A stretch of 64,000 bases of DNA from positions 62,001 to 126,000 of the forward strand of contig NZ_QDAH01000002.1 in NCBI RefSeq assembly GCF_003075415.1, read 5' to 3'. Position 1 is the stretch's first letter. Each line of letters starts with the position of its first letter. This DNA is from Microvirga sp. KLBC 81 (GTDB lineage: Bacteria > Pseudomonadota > Alphaproteobacteria > Rhizobiales > Beijerinckiaceae). A program made the translations under genes and the position numbers. The notes below the pieces were generated by a model. That model had not been told where the DNA came from. It saw only the letters and a program-made list of their open reading frames with translations, and searched no databases. Positions 35,428 to 44,018 of the stretch are shown piece by piece.

Positions 35428-35919
35428 ATGGGTGAAGACATGTGCCGTCACGATCAACATCACCTGAACCGCGTTGCCGATGTCTGCGCGGACGATTCCG
35501 AAGTGCTGGCGCTTGCGGTTCTTCGTTTCGTAGCAGCCGGCTACATGACGAGCGACGTGGCCTGCTGGGATGCGGCCCATGACGCTGCCGAGCGGGCACT
35601 GGGTCCAATCGAGGGTCCGCAGTTCGTTGCCACGATGACAGGAATCATGCGCTCTATCCGCCGCGAATGCATGAGGGAATGGCGCTTCCTGCCGGCGACC
35701 TGCTGTCGGACGACCGCAGATGAAGAACGCCTCATCAAGATCATTGCCTATGCTCGCCACGGCTTCTCCTCCGACGCCCATGAAGCGGCGGCGGCATTGA
35801 TGGGAGGGGTGGCCACTTGCCTTTGCGATACCGTTTCGAGCGCGGCTGAAAGGCTCAACCAGTTGCAAACCCGTCTTGCCCCGAGCGCTTCGCAAGCCAA
35901 CCGCGCGTCCATTCATTAG
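35428..35919 (+). CDS. Unknown Cys/His-containing helical protein
   Basis: 163 aa, no signal or membrane segment, predicted mainly helical. Starts MGEDMCRHDQHH and holds CC (about residue 92) and CLC (about residue 130). These Cys/His could bind a metal or cluster. It sits between fhuF and exbB in an iron module, 65 bp before exbB. The start near 35428 follows no strong ribosome site; MCRHDQHH at 35440 is an alternative. I recognise no family. The 280 bp upstream carry TTTAGAA at 35256-35262, possibly half of an Irr box. Confidence 0.6.
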   Translation: MGEDMCRHDQHHLNRVADVCADDSEVLALAVLRFVAAGYMTSDVACWDAAHDAAERALGPIEGPQFVATMTGIMRSIRRECMREWRFLPATCCRTTADEERLIKIIAYARHGFSSDAHEAAAALMGGVATCLCDTVSSAAERLNQLQTRLAPSASQANRASIH

Positions 35920-35984
35920 AGCGGCGGCATGTGGACATTGCATGCTGTCGCCATCATTCCCGATACTAAAGTGAGACTGTCGCT

Positions 35985-36665
35985 ATGATTGAGACCGTCA
36001 CGCCGCATGATCTGTCATTCCTTGCGTTGTTTCTGCAGGCTGATCCCATCGTCAAAGGCGTTATGATTCTCCTGGTGCTGGCATCGCTCGGCTGCTGGAC
36101 GATCATCTTCGACAGGATTCTGCGCCTGATTGCTTTGCGGCGCCAGGCCCGCTCTTTTGAGGCGATGGCACGTGCTGGCGGGCAGCTTCAGCCGCAAATG
36201 CCCGGATCGATTGGACGCATCATGGCAGCGGCGCAGGAGGCCTGGCGCGATCAGGATCCTTCCGAGACCAGGGCCGAGCGGCGCGAGCGGATCGAGCGTG
36301 CCATGCGGGCCGCGCTTTCGATCGACATGCGCCAACTCCAGACCGGATTGCCCTTCCTCGCGACCACAGGATCGGCGGCGCCGTTCATTGGGTTGTTCGG
36401 TACGGTCTGGGGCATCATGAACTCGTTCTCGGCCATCGCGAAGAGCCAGGACTCCAGCCTGTCCGTCGTGGCGCCCGGCATTGCCGAAGCCCTGTTCGCA
36501 ACCGCCATCGGACTCGTCGCCGCGATTCCTGCGGTGATCGCCTACAACAAGCTGACAACCGATTTAGGACGTGTGCAGCAATCCTTTGCAGCGGGGATGA
36601 CGGCCCTCGGTGATCGCCTTGCGCGTGACCGCAAGCCTCATCTGCGGACGGAGGCTGCTGAATAA
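35985..36665 (+). CDS. exbB: TonB-system energiser ExbB (MotA/TolQ/ExbB family)
   Basis: 226-aa inner-membrane proton-channel subunit powering TonB. Three hydrophobic segments: residues 28-45 (VMILLVLASLGCWTIIF), 120-140 region with TGSAAPFIGLFGTVWGIMNSF, and 165-185 (ALFATAIGLVAAIPAVIAYN), the last two carrying the family signature. Its stop shares a base with the exbD start (TAATG). First gene of exbB-exbD-tonB. Confidence 0.94.
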   Translation: MIETVTPHDLSFLALFLQADPIVKGVMILLVLASLGCWTIIFDRILRLIALRRQARSFEAMARAGGQLQPQMPGSIGRIMAAAQEAWRDQDPSETRAERRERIERAMRAALSIDMRQLQTGLPFLATTGSAAPFIGLFGTVWGIMNSFSAIAKSQDSSLSVVAPGIAEALFATAIGLVAAIPAVIAYNKLTTDLGRVQQSFAAGMTALGDRLARDRKPHLRTEAAE

Positions 36666-37111
36666 TGGGAATGGGTCCAATCCGCCCGCACGAGGCGGAC
36701 GACGAGTTCGGAGCCGCGCCTCTCTCCGAGATCAATGTCACGCCGCTCGTCGATGTTATGCTGGTGCTGCTCATCATCTTCATGGTGGCCGCGCCCCTCA
36801 TGACCGTCGGCGTTCCAGTGCAATTGCCGAAGACGGTTGCGCCGAAAGTTTCGCAGCCGAAGCAACCCGTCGTCGTCAGCATTGATCAGAATGGTCAGCC
36901 TTTCCTCGACAAGGAGCCCTTGTTGCCGGAAACGATGCTGTCGCGCCTGAAGGAGTTTGCTGCGCAGGACCCGGACCAGGTCGTCCTGCTGCGCGGCGAC
37001 CGGAGCGTTCCCTACGGGCGCATCATCGAAATCATGGGTCAGGTCAGCGCTGCGGGTTTCAGCAAGGTCTCGCTCATCGCGCAGGCGCCCGGCGGAACAG
37101 CTCCGCAATAA
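36665..37111 (+). CDS. exbD: Biopolymer transport protein ExbD
   Basis: 148 aa with one transmembrane segment (about residues 25-45: TPLVDVMLVLLIIFMVAAP) that carries the proton-relaying Asp, and a periplasmic domain ending near AQAPGGTAPQ. The preceding LSEINVTPLVD is invariant in ExbD/TolR. Start is coupled to exbB by a 1-bp overlap. tonB follows after 9 bp. Works with ExbB to energise TonB for the receptor at 31049. Confidence 0.94.
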   Translation: MGMGPIRPHEADDEFGAAPLSEINVTPLVDVMLVLLIIFMVAAPLMTVGVPVQLPKTVAPKVSQPKQPVVVSIDQNGQPFLDKEPLLPETMLSRLKEFAAQDPDQVVLLRGDRSVPYGRIIEIMGQVSAAGFSKVSLIAQAPGGTAPQ

Positions 37112-37120
37112 CGGTAGTCC

Positions 37121-38023
37121 ATGCCTTTAGCGATTCAGAACACAGGGCCGATGATGGGCCAAAGGCGGATCGGTGCTGCCTTTCTGGCCGCCCTTATCCT
37201 GCATGCCGGCGCTCTGGCCGCCCTGACGAACTGGACATCCCGGGATGTCCAGAGCCCGCCTGGCGAGCAGGAGATCACCATCGATCTGGCTCCTGCGATG
37301 GCATTCGAGGAGACTCTCACTCCTGCAGAGGCGACGCCGGTCGCCGAGTCTCCTCCGGAGGTAACGGAGGTTCAGCCGCCCGAGCCCATCTCCGAGCCGG
37401 CTGAAGAGGAAACTCCACCCCCTAAAGAGGTGGCGGAGACCAATCCGCCTGAGAAGACGCCGGAGCCTCCGCCTGTCGAGGAAAAGCCGGTTGAGCCCGC
37501 GCCTCCTCCCGAGCCCCACCTGGTCGAGGCCCTGCCTCCGCCAGAGGAGATTGTGGAGCAAAAGTCTGCCCAGGAACCGGTGAAGCCGCCTGCGCAGACC
37601 AAGACGGAGCGCAAGGATCCCCCCAAGCCGCGTAAGCCCACGCTGAAGAAGAACGTTGCCTCTTCGTCTCCGCAGCAGCAGGCCGCCTCGTCAAGCGAGA
37701 ACACCGGAGGGGCCGCGGCTTCCGCGGATCCGAACGTGATCAACCGCTATGCGGCTCGACTGGCTGCCGCCCTGCGCAGCCGTCTCCGCTATCCTGATGC
37801 CGCACGCCTGCAGGGAGTGTCGGGCGTGGCAACCATCCGCTTCACGATGCAGCGCTCCGGCCGCATCGTCAGCGCATCATTGGTGCGCAGCACGGGAAAC
37901 AATATTCTCGACCAAGCCGCCTTGGCGACAGCGGTACCTGGAACCGCACTGCCTTCAGCGCCGGATGCGCTTCCGCAGCAGCAACTGACCTTCACGGTGC
38001 CTCTTCGTTTCAATCTCCGGTGA
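37121..38023 (+). CDS. tonB: TonB family protein
   Basis: 300 aa. One N-terminal membrane segment (IGAAFLAALILHAGALAAL, about residues 17-35); a long periplasmic Pro/Glu-rich then Pro/Lys-rich spacer (about 55-180) that spans the periplasm; and a C-terminal TonB domain (about 208-300) with YPDAARLQGVSGVATIRF and a terminal FTVPLRFNL. The C-terminal domain contacts the TonB box of receptors. Co-transcribed with exbB-exbD. No terminator with a T run follows. Confidence 0.92.
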   Translation: MPLAIQNTGPMMGQRRIGAAFLAALILHAGALAALTNWTSRDVQSPPGEQEITIDLAPAMAFEETLTPAEATPVAESPPEVTEVQPPEPISEPAEEETPPPKEVAETNPPEKTPEPPPVEEKPVEPAPPPEPHLVEALPPPEEIVEQKSAQEPVKPPAQTKTERKDPPKPRKPTLKKNVASSSPQQQAASSSENTGGAAASADPNVINRYAARLAAALRSRLRYPDAARLQGVSGVATIRFTMQRSGRIVSASLVRSTGNNILDQAALATAVPGTALPSAPDALPQQQLTFTVPLRFNLR

Positions 38024-38081
38024 GAAGAGCCTGCAGCGCGCTTGTCATGTGACCGGGCACACCTCCCGGAAACGACAGCTG

Positions 38082-38099
38082 CATTACACACCTGTAATG
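38082..38099. promoter_or_regulatory. Perfect short inverted repeat, possible operator
   Basis: CATTACA-CACC-TGTAATG, 7-bp arms and 4-bp centre, AT-rich and without a following T run, so it looks more like a regulator site than a terminator. It lies 58 bp after tonB and about 170 bp before the small gene at 38272. Confidence 0.3.
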
Positions 38100-38271
38100 T
38101 GACCGTAAGCATGACGTCTTCTTGAGGCGCTTAAGCTCATGACCGAAGCAGTCGATCCGACGGTGATCTGCTCGTCTGATCGCGTGCGATGGGTTCGGCT
38201 TTTGGCTGGTCGTGAGATCCGCAGGCCAAAAGGACATGGGCCATCCACTGCAGTTATGTGGAGCATTGCCG

Positions 38272-38496
38272 ATGGTGTTGGAGCAGAAATTGATGGGGGG
38301 TGAGGTTCCGATGGTCATCACCCATGCCCTGAGCGAGATCAAGGACGCGTTGCGCGAGCTGAGACATTCTGCACCTGACAGTGTTCTGGTCAGCCTTGCG
38401 GAGCAGAAGATCGCCATGATCGAGCGCGGCTACTATTGGGCCAATCAAGATTTTCACGATGCGGACTGGAATGGTCTCGCGGGACGGAACGCTTGA
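38272..38496 (+). CDS. Small helical protein of unknown function
   Basis: 74 aa from 38272 (an in-frame ATG at 38212 would give 94). The core reads SEIKDALRELRHSAPDSVL and LAEQKIAMIERGYYWANQDFH, an amphipathic helical pair that looks like real protein, but no family is recognised. No strong ribosome site decides the start. A minus-strand frame overlaps but lacks protein character. Confidence 0.42.
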   Translation: MVLEQKLMGGEVPMVITHALSEIKDALRELRHSAPDSVLVSLAEQKIAMIERGYYWANQDFHDADWNGLAGRNA

Positions 38497-38512
38497 GGCA
38501 ATCATGCACAAA

Positions 38513-38543
38513 GGCGCTCAGGAGGTTTCCCCTTTTGAGCGCC
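38513..38543 (-). terminator. Hairpin between the small gene and DUF1206 gene
   Basis: 8-bp stem GGCGCTCA/TGAGCGCC with a 15-nt loop. On the minus strand it is followed by TTTGTG and would end transcription of 38588-39427; it may also serve the plus strand. Confidence 0.6.
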
Positions 38544-38587
38544 CTCGTTACTGAGCACGTGTCGTGAGCGATCAGGTTGAGCCCGTA

Positions 38588-39427
38588 TCAACGCCCCATC
38601 TGCGCCACGGCTGCTTTCGCGTCATCGACATCGGGAGCATCGATGTGACGGTAGCGCGCCTGCACGAGGCCGAAGATGCCGAAGGCGAAGAGGCCTATGG
38701 CCGTCAACGCCAGCAGCACCCAGCCATAGGGTTGCTGCTGCAAGGTTTGCAAAGCGCCGCCGAGACCTTGGACCTCTGAAGAAGAGCTGTGAAGCGCGGC
38801 GAGGATGAGAAAGCCGCCGATGATGACGAAGACGACGCCGCGCGCGGCAAATCCCATGCGCCCGAGGGAGATCACCCATTGCCGCTTGTCGGCCGGCAGC
38901 GAAAGACGCTGAGCGACATCACCGCGCCAGGCTTTCCAGGCAAAGCCGAGACCTGTCGCCGCGACCGCGAGGCCGATGAGGCCCACAAGCCATAATCCGA
39001 AGGGCTTGCTCATGAGCCAGGCCGTCCAATCCTGAGCGGCTTGGTCTTCTCCACCGCCGGATCCGCGTCCAAGGGCAAGGCTTACGGCATAGATCGCGAG
39101 ACCGGCATAGATGGCGCCGCTGACGAGATGTGCGCCTCGAACGCTCCAGCCCTTCATGTCCGATCCGCGATGGTCAGCATCGGTCAGGGCTTCCACCACG
39201 CGCCAGGCGCAGAAGCCGAACAGGCCGACGGCGATCAGAGCGAGCCAGATCTTGCCGAAGGGCTGCGAGAGAAGGGTTTGCAATGCGTTCCGGCTGCCGC
39301 CGGTCTGACCGCCCGAACCGATCGCGGCGAGAAGGGCCAGACCGCCGACGAGGCCATAGACAGCCCCACGTGCGCCGTATCCTAAGCGGGCCAGGACTTC
39401 GACGGGGTTGCTGTTCAAACGAGGCAT
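38588..39427 (-). CDS. DUF1206 membrane protein
   Basis: 279 aa with about six transmembrane segments in three repeated pairs. The repeats are visible as ARLGYGARGAVYGLVGG (about residue 12), VRGAHLVSGAIYAGLA (about 96) and LGRMGFAARGVVFVIIGG (about 187), each followed by QTLLSQPFGK / WLMSKPFGLWLVG / QTLQQQPYGWVLL. This triplicated layout defines DUF1206. Function unknown; often induced by stress. Lies 64 bp downstream of... no partner gene; the ald gene upstream runs the same way with its stop 64 bp before this start. Confidence 0.92.
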   Translation of the reverse strand: MPRLNSNPVEVLARLGYGARGAVYGLVGGLALLAAIGSGGQTGGSRNALQTLLSQPFGKIWLALIAVGLFGFCAWRVVEALTDADHRGSDMKGWSVRGAHLVSGAIYAGLAIYAVSLALGRGSGGGEDQAAQDWTAWLMSKPFGLWLVGLIGLAVAATGLGFAWKAWRGDVAQRLSLPADKRQWVISLGRMGFAARGVVFVIIGGFLILAALHSSSSEVQGLGGALQTLQQQPYGWVLLALTAIGLFAFGIFGLVQARYRHIDAPDVDDAKAAVAQMGR

Positions 39428-39491
39428 GGGTAACGCTCCACTCTGTCACGGGTGAACTGTCACGCCTCGTTCGATGTTCCTTGCATTCGTG

Positions 39492-40607
39492 TTAGCCGAG
39501 GATCTCCTCGGCCGGCGTATAGGCAAGACCATGCGCCTCAGCGACCGGACGGCAAGTGATTTTACCGGCATGGACGTTGAGTCCGTCACGCAGGAAACGG
39601 TCGTCCTTCAGGGCCTGTTGCCATCCCTTGTCCGCCAGCGCGAGGGTGAAGGGCAGGGTGACGTTGTTGAGCGCGAACGTGGAGGTGCGGGCCACTGCCC
39701 CCGGCATGTTGGTGACGCAGTAATGGACTACGTCGTCCACGATGTAGGTCGGGGCGGAATGGGTCGTGGGCCGCGATGTTTCGGAGCATCCGCCCTGATC
39801 GATGGCAATGTCGATGAAGACGGAGCCCAGCCTCATTTGCCGCACCATTTCGGCCGTGATCAGCTTCGGGGCTGCGGCTCCTGGCACCAGAACGGCGCCG
39901 ATGACGAGATCGGCGTTCGTAACCGCCTGGGCGATGACATCGCGCGTGGAGAAGACGGTGCGCACGGCCCCGTTGAACTGGGCCGACAGGCGGCGCAGCA
40001 CATCGGCCGAGCGGTCGATCACCGTGACATGCGCACCCATGCCGAGTGCGATCGTGGCAGCATGCGTCCCAGACACGCCGCCGCCAAGGATGACGACTTC
40101 GGCCCCAGGCACGCCGGGCACGCCGCCGAGCAGAACGCCACGCCCGCCTTGTGCCTTCTCGAGACAATGCGCACCCACTTGCGGCGCGAGACGTCCGGCG
40201 ACCTCCGACATGGGCGTCAGCAATGGCAGGGCGCCGGATGCCGACGTCACCGTCTCATAGGCGATGCAGGTGGCGCCGCTCTTGATGAGATCCTTGGTCT
40301 GCTCCAGGTCGGGCGCGAGATGGAGGTAGGTGAAGAGAACCTGGCCAGGGCGAAGACGCCTGCGCTCCTCCGCCAGGGGCTCCTTCACCTTCACGACCAT
40401 GTCCGCCTCTGCGAAGATCCGGTCCGGCCCGTCAACGATGACCGCACCTGCGGCTTCATATTCGCGATCCGTCACGCCCGCGCCCAGACCCGCGCCGCGC
40501 TCGATCGTCACGCTGTGACCGTGATGGACGAGCTCTACGACGGATGAGGGTATGAGGCCAACGCGGTACTCGTGGTTCTTGATTTCTTTCGGCACGCCGA
40601 TACGCAT
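39492..40607 (-). CDS. ald: Alanine dehydrogenase
   Basis: 371-aa cytoplasmic enzyme that converts L-alanine, NAD+ and water to pyruvate, ammonium and NADH. The start MRIGVPKEIKNHEYRVGL is diagnostic. The NAD-binding turn is VVILGGGVSGTHAA (about residue 169), and catalytic Lys/His positions lie in KVKEPL (about residue 75) and TYLHLA (about 93). The longer frame begins at a TTG (40619) and is less likely than ATG 40607. Ends IPGAVARTST...ILG, normal length. Single gene. Confidence 0.96.
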   Translation of the reverse strand: MRIGVPKEIKNHEYRVGLIPSSVVELVHHGHSVTIERGAGLGAGVTDREYEAAGAVIVDGPDRIFAEADMVVKVKEPLAEERRRLRPGQVLFTYLHLAPDLEQTKDLIKSGATCIAYETVTSASGALPLLTPMSEVAGRLAPQVGAHCLEKAQGGRGVLLGGVPGVPGAEVVILGGGVSGTHAATIALGMGAHVTVIDRSADVLRRLSAQFNGAVRTVFSTRDVIAQAVTNADLVIGAVLVPGAAAPKLITAEMVRQMRLGSVFIDIAIDQGGCSETSRPTTHSAPTYIVDDVVHYCVTNMPGAVARTSTFALNNVTLPFTLALADKGWQQALKDDRFLRDGLNVHAGKITCRPVAEAHGLAYTPAEEILG

Positions 40608-40759
40608 GGTTTGTTCCAACCTTTATGCTTTTGACCGGGCAAACGTGCCCGGCTCCTCCTTTATGAGCACCATGCACATTTGGCTGCCGCGCATAGCGCT
40701 AGCTTGAGCATAGTCCTTTGGCAGGGGCTGGCAAAGGTGCTGGCAATGGAAAGGGGCTT

Positions 40760-41566
40760 TTACCGGCGGCGCGAGGGCCGGGCGCGGCCGATGAGGTCCT
40801 CCGCGAGGGGTGGTCCGGCCAGAAGCACGAGCAGCAGGGCAAAGGGCAGGGAGAACAGAAGGCCGAGATGGCTGAAGCCGATGGCGCCTGTGACGCCGCC
40901 GGTGAAGAACGAGGCGAGCAGCAGGAGCAGCAGACGCAGCTTCTCGCGGTCTGCCATCACGAGCCCGTCGAGATGCCCGCTACGGTTCCAGTAAAAAAGC
41001 TTGCCGAGTTCGATGCCGATATCGGTCACGATGCCGGTGACATGGGTCGTGCGCATGCGCGCGCCGGAGATCTTCGTCACCGTGGCATTCTGCAGGCCCA
41101 TGATGAAGCAAAGAAGCGGTATGGCGCCCGCAACGAATTGCGGCGAGGGATGCGCCATCCGGCCCAACAGGCCGAAAATGCACAAAAGCACGGCTTCCAG
41201 CATCAGGGGCAGGGCATAGCGGCTGCCGAGATGATGCCGCCTGCCCCAGTTGATCAGCATGGCGGAGCAGGCCGCCCCTGAGACGAAGGGAGCGAATGCT
41301 GCAAGGCCGACCGCAACGAGCGTCGCGCTGCCCAGGGCCAGATTGTCCGCCATGGACGAGAGAATACCGGACATATGCGACGTGTATTGCCCGACGGCGA
41401 GAAAGCCGCCGGCATTGATCGCGCCCGCGATGAAGGTGAGCGCCATGCCGAGGAGCGTATCTGCTGTGCCTGTCCGCTCAGAAGCAGCAATCGCCTTCAC
41501 CGACCTGAAAGTTCGGGCGGCGGCGATACGGTGCCTGGCGTGTCTCAGCTGTACGTCCATCGGCAT
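40760..41566 (-). CDS. DUF1275 (YoaK-like) membrane protein
   Basis: 268 aa with six to seven hydrophobic segments. Family blocks: LTFIAGAINAGGFLAVGQYTSHMSG (near residue 42, the hallmark) and LCFIMGLQNATVTKISGARMRTTHVTG (near residue 165). Start taken at 41566; the longer frame to 41653 overlaps the terminator of the GH3 gene. Function unknown, perhaps a small-molecule carrier. Single gene; 152 bp separate it from ald. Confidence 0.9.
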   Translation of the reverse strand: MPMDVQLRHARHRIAAARTFRSVKAIAASERTGTADTLLGMALTFIAGAINAGGFLAVGQYTSHMSGILSSMADNLALGSATLVAVGLAAFAPFVSGAACSAMLINWGRRHHLGSRYALPLMLEAVLLCIFGLLGRMAHPSPQFVAGAIPLLCFIMGLQNATVTKISGARMRTTHVTGIVTDIGIELGKLFYWNRSGHLDGLVMADREKLRLLLLLLASFFTGGVTGAIGFSHLGLLFSLPFALLLVLLAGPPLAEDLIGRARPSRRR

Positions 41567-41602
41567 GACATTACTGCGCCGGACTGGCGGGGTCCACCAA
41601 TC

Positions 41603-41632
41603 AAAAAGCCGCCCGAAGAGACTTCGGGCGGC
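41603..41632 (-). terminator. Intrinsic terminator of the GH3 gene
   Basis: Minus strand: perfect 11-bp stem GCCGCCCGAAG/CTTCGGGCGGC, 3-nt loop, then TTTTTGA. It starts 10 bp after the GH3 stop. Confidence 0.9.
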
Positions 41633-41642
41633 CCGGTCAAGA

Positions 41643-43883
41643 TTACTGGGCAACGCTTGTCGCGGCGGAGGCGCGCCGTTCCTCAGGCGGCAGGCTGATC
41701 GTCTTCACGATCTCCACCTCGCCGACCTGTTCGGCCAGAGAACTTCCACCGACGAAAACCTGGATTTCGCCCGCCTCGACCAGATAGGTGCCGTCGTCGA
41801 GATGGAAGCCCAGGGATTCGACCGGGACGCGCAAAGTCACGCGCTTCGTTTCCCCCGGATTCAAACTGATCTTCTCAAAGGCCTTCAACTGGCGCAGAGG
41901 ACGGCTGCGGCTTGCCACCGGATCGCGGATATAAAGCTGCACCACTTCCTGTCCGGCCCGTGATCCCTTGTTGGTCACGTTCACGGATACGTCCAGCATC
42001 TGACCCGCATCGAGCTGCTTTTGTCCAATGGTCCCGTCCGAATACGCGAACTGCGTGTAGCTGAGGCCCCAGCCGAACGGATAGAGCGGCGCGATTGCTT
42101 CATCGATGTATTGCAGCGTGAAGCGATTGTTCGGAAGGGTCGGGCGGCTCGAGGGCAGGCGGTTGTAGTACATGGGCAGCTGACCCGTAGCGCGCGGCCA
42201 CGTGAGCGGAAGCTTGCCGCTCGGGCTGACGTCGCCGAACAGCACATCGGCCACGGCATTGCCGCCTTCCGTGCCTGGATACCAGGCCATGACGATCGAC
42301 GGGATGCGCTCGGCCAGCGAGTTCAGGATCTGAGGGCGACCGCCGATGATCGCGAGCGCGATCGGCTTGCCTGTATCAGCGAGCGCCTCCAGGATCTCCT
42401 TCTGCCTGCCGCTGAGATCGAGATAGGCCCGAGAGGCCGCCTCGCCCGAAAGCTCCTGCGGCTCGCCGAACACGGCGATCACGAGATCGGCCTTCTTTGC
42501 AGTCTCGATGGCTGCGGGCAGCTGCTCCGTCGAGCGGCACATGAGATCGCAGGCAGGCGCATGGTTCACCGCGATCCCGGCGGATTGTGCACGCTGGCGG
42601 ATGCCCTGAAGGATCGTGACGCTGTCCTCCTTGTGACCGCGGGCGGCGTGCGGGCCCATCTGGTCCTGAGGCGCATCGGCGAGGGGGCCGATGACGGCAA
42701 TCGAACGAGTGCCGGATTTCACAGGCAGCAGGTCGCCTTTGTTCTGCAATAGCACGAGGGTTTCGCGCGCAACCTCACGCGCCGCCTGGCGCGCTTCCCT
42801 GGAGGGGAAGTTTGCATCCGTGCGCTTGGGATCGATGGCGGGCTGATCGAAGAGGCCGAGGCGCATCTTGGTGCGTAAGACTCGGCGGACCGATTCATCG
42901 ATCACGCTTTCCGGCACGCGGCCGGCGCGCACCTCGTCGGGCAGGTGCTTGATGTAGAGCTGACCCATCATGTCCATATCGACACCGGCCAGGATCGCTT
43001 TGCGCGCCGCCTCGGCGCCATCGGCCGCGATACCGTGGTTCACCAGTTCACCGATGCCGACCCAGTCAGAGGTGACGAAACCGTCAAAGCCCCATTGCTT
43101 GCGCAGCACGTCGGTCAAAAGCCATGCATTCGCTGTCGAGGGCTCGCCATTGAGCGCATTGAAGGCAGCCATGAAGCTCGCCGATCCGGCCTCTGCTGCA
43201 GCGCGGAACGAGGGGAGATAGGTGTCGTACATCTCCGCCCGCGGGATGTAGGTGGTGTCGTAGTCGCGTCCGCCCTGGGGCGCACCGTAGCCTGCGAAGT
43301 GCTTCGTGGCAGCGGCAAGACCGCCTTTCCGGAAACCTTCCACCCGCGCGGCCGTCAGCACGGAGCCGAGATAGGGATCTTCGCCGAAGCCCTCGACGAT
43401 GCGGCCCCAGCGACTGTCGCGCGAGAGGTCGGCCATGGGCGCGAAGGTCCAGTTCACGCCCACGTGGGACGCTTCCTTCGCGGCCCACTCGGAAGCGAGA
43501 AACGAAATGCGCGGGCTGAAGGCTGCAGCTTCTCCCAAAGGAAGGGGGAATTGTGTACGGAAGCCGTGTAGGACGTCGAGGCCGTAGAGCAGTGGAATCT
43601 TGAGCCGCGATTGCCGGACGAGCGCCTGTGCCCGGGCCACGTCCTCGGCATTGTTGAAGTTCAGCACCGCTCCGGCCTTACCTTCGGAAATATCTTCCCA
43701 GCGCAGAGGGGGGCCGTGCGAGACGAGGTTCAGCTGTCCGACTTTCTCTTCCAGGGTCATCTGCCCGAGCAACTCGTTCACGCGGCGCTCGATCGCCTCC
43801 TGCGCTGTAACTCCCTTCAGGGACAGGCTGGACACGGCCAGGGCTGACAGAAGCCTAAGGACATAAGAAAGCCGCACATTCAT
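41643..43883 (-). CDS. bglX: Glycoside hydrolase family 3 beta-glucosidase (BglX-like)
   Basis: 746 aa with a signal peptide (cleavage after VTAQ, about residue 28), so periplasmic. N-terminal GH3 barrel (about 40-370) with the nucleophile Asp in FVTSDWVG (about residue 272) and the KHFAGYG motif (about 194); C-terminal GH3 domain (about 400-620) and fibronectin III-like domain (about 660-735). Removes non-reducing beta-D-glucosyl units. The ATG at 43883 touches AAGGAG directly; a GTG two codons later (43877) has better spacing and may be the true start. Divergent from the hybrid kinase gene; own terminator. Confidence 0.94.
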   Translation of the reverse strand: MNVRLSYVLRLLSALAVSSLSLKGVTAQEAIERRVNELLGQMTLEEKVGQLNLVSHGPPLRWEDISEGKAGAVLNFNNAEDVARAQALVRQSRLKIPLLYGLDVLHGFRTQFPLPLGEAAAFSPRISFLASEWAAKEASHVGVNWTFAPMADLSRDSRWGRIVEGFGEDPYLGSVLTAARVEGFRKGGLAAATKHFAGYGAPQGGRDYDTTYIPRAEMYDTYLPSFRAAAEAGSASFMAAFNALNGEPSTANAWLLTDVLRKQWGFDGFVTSDWVGIGELVNHGIAADGAEAARKAILAGVDMDMMGQLYIKHLPDEVRAGRVPESVIDESVRRVLRTKMRLGLFDQPAIDPKRTDANFPSREARQAAREVARETLVLLQNKGDLLPVKSGTRSIAVIGPLADAPQDQMGPHAARGHKEDSVTILQGIRQRAQSAGIAVNHAPACDLMCRSTEQLPAAIETAKKADLVIAVFGEPQELSGEAASRAYLDLSGRQKEILEALADTGKPIALAIIGGRPQILNSLAERIPSIVMAWYPGTEGGNAVADVLFGDVSPSGKLPLTWPRATGQLPMYYNRLPSSRPTLPNNRFTLQYIDEAIAPLYPFGWGLSYTQFAYSDGTIGQKQLDAGQMLDVSVNVTNKGSRAGQEVVQLYIRDPVASRSRPLRQLKAFEKISLNPGETKRVTLRVPVESLGFHLDDGTYLVEAGEIQVFVGGSSLAEQVGEVEIVKTISLPPEERRASAATSVAQ

Positions 43884-44018
43884 CTCCTTAATCCGGAATG
43901 ATAACTTTATTGCGAGAGCTGTCTCGCTTGTCATGCATTCGTGCTACACAAGATAACGTCCCGAAGTGGCGCCTTGCGGGCGCCAGGTCAATGGGTTTGT
44001 GAGAAACGCGAGCAACCG

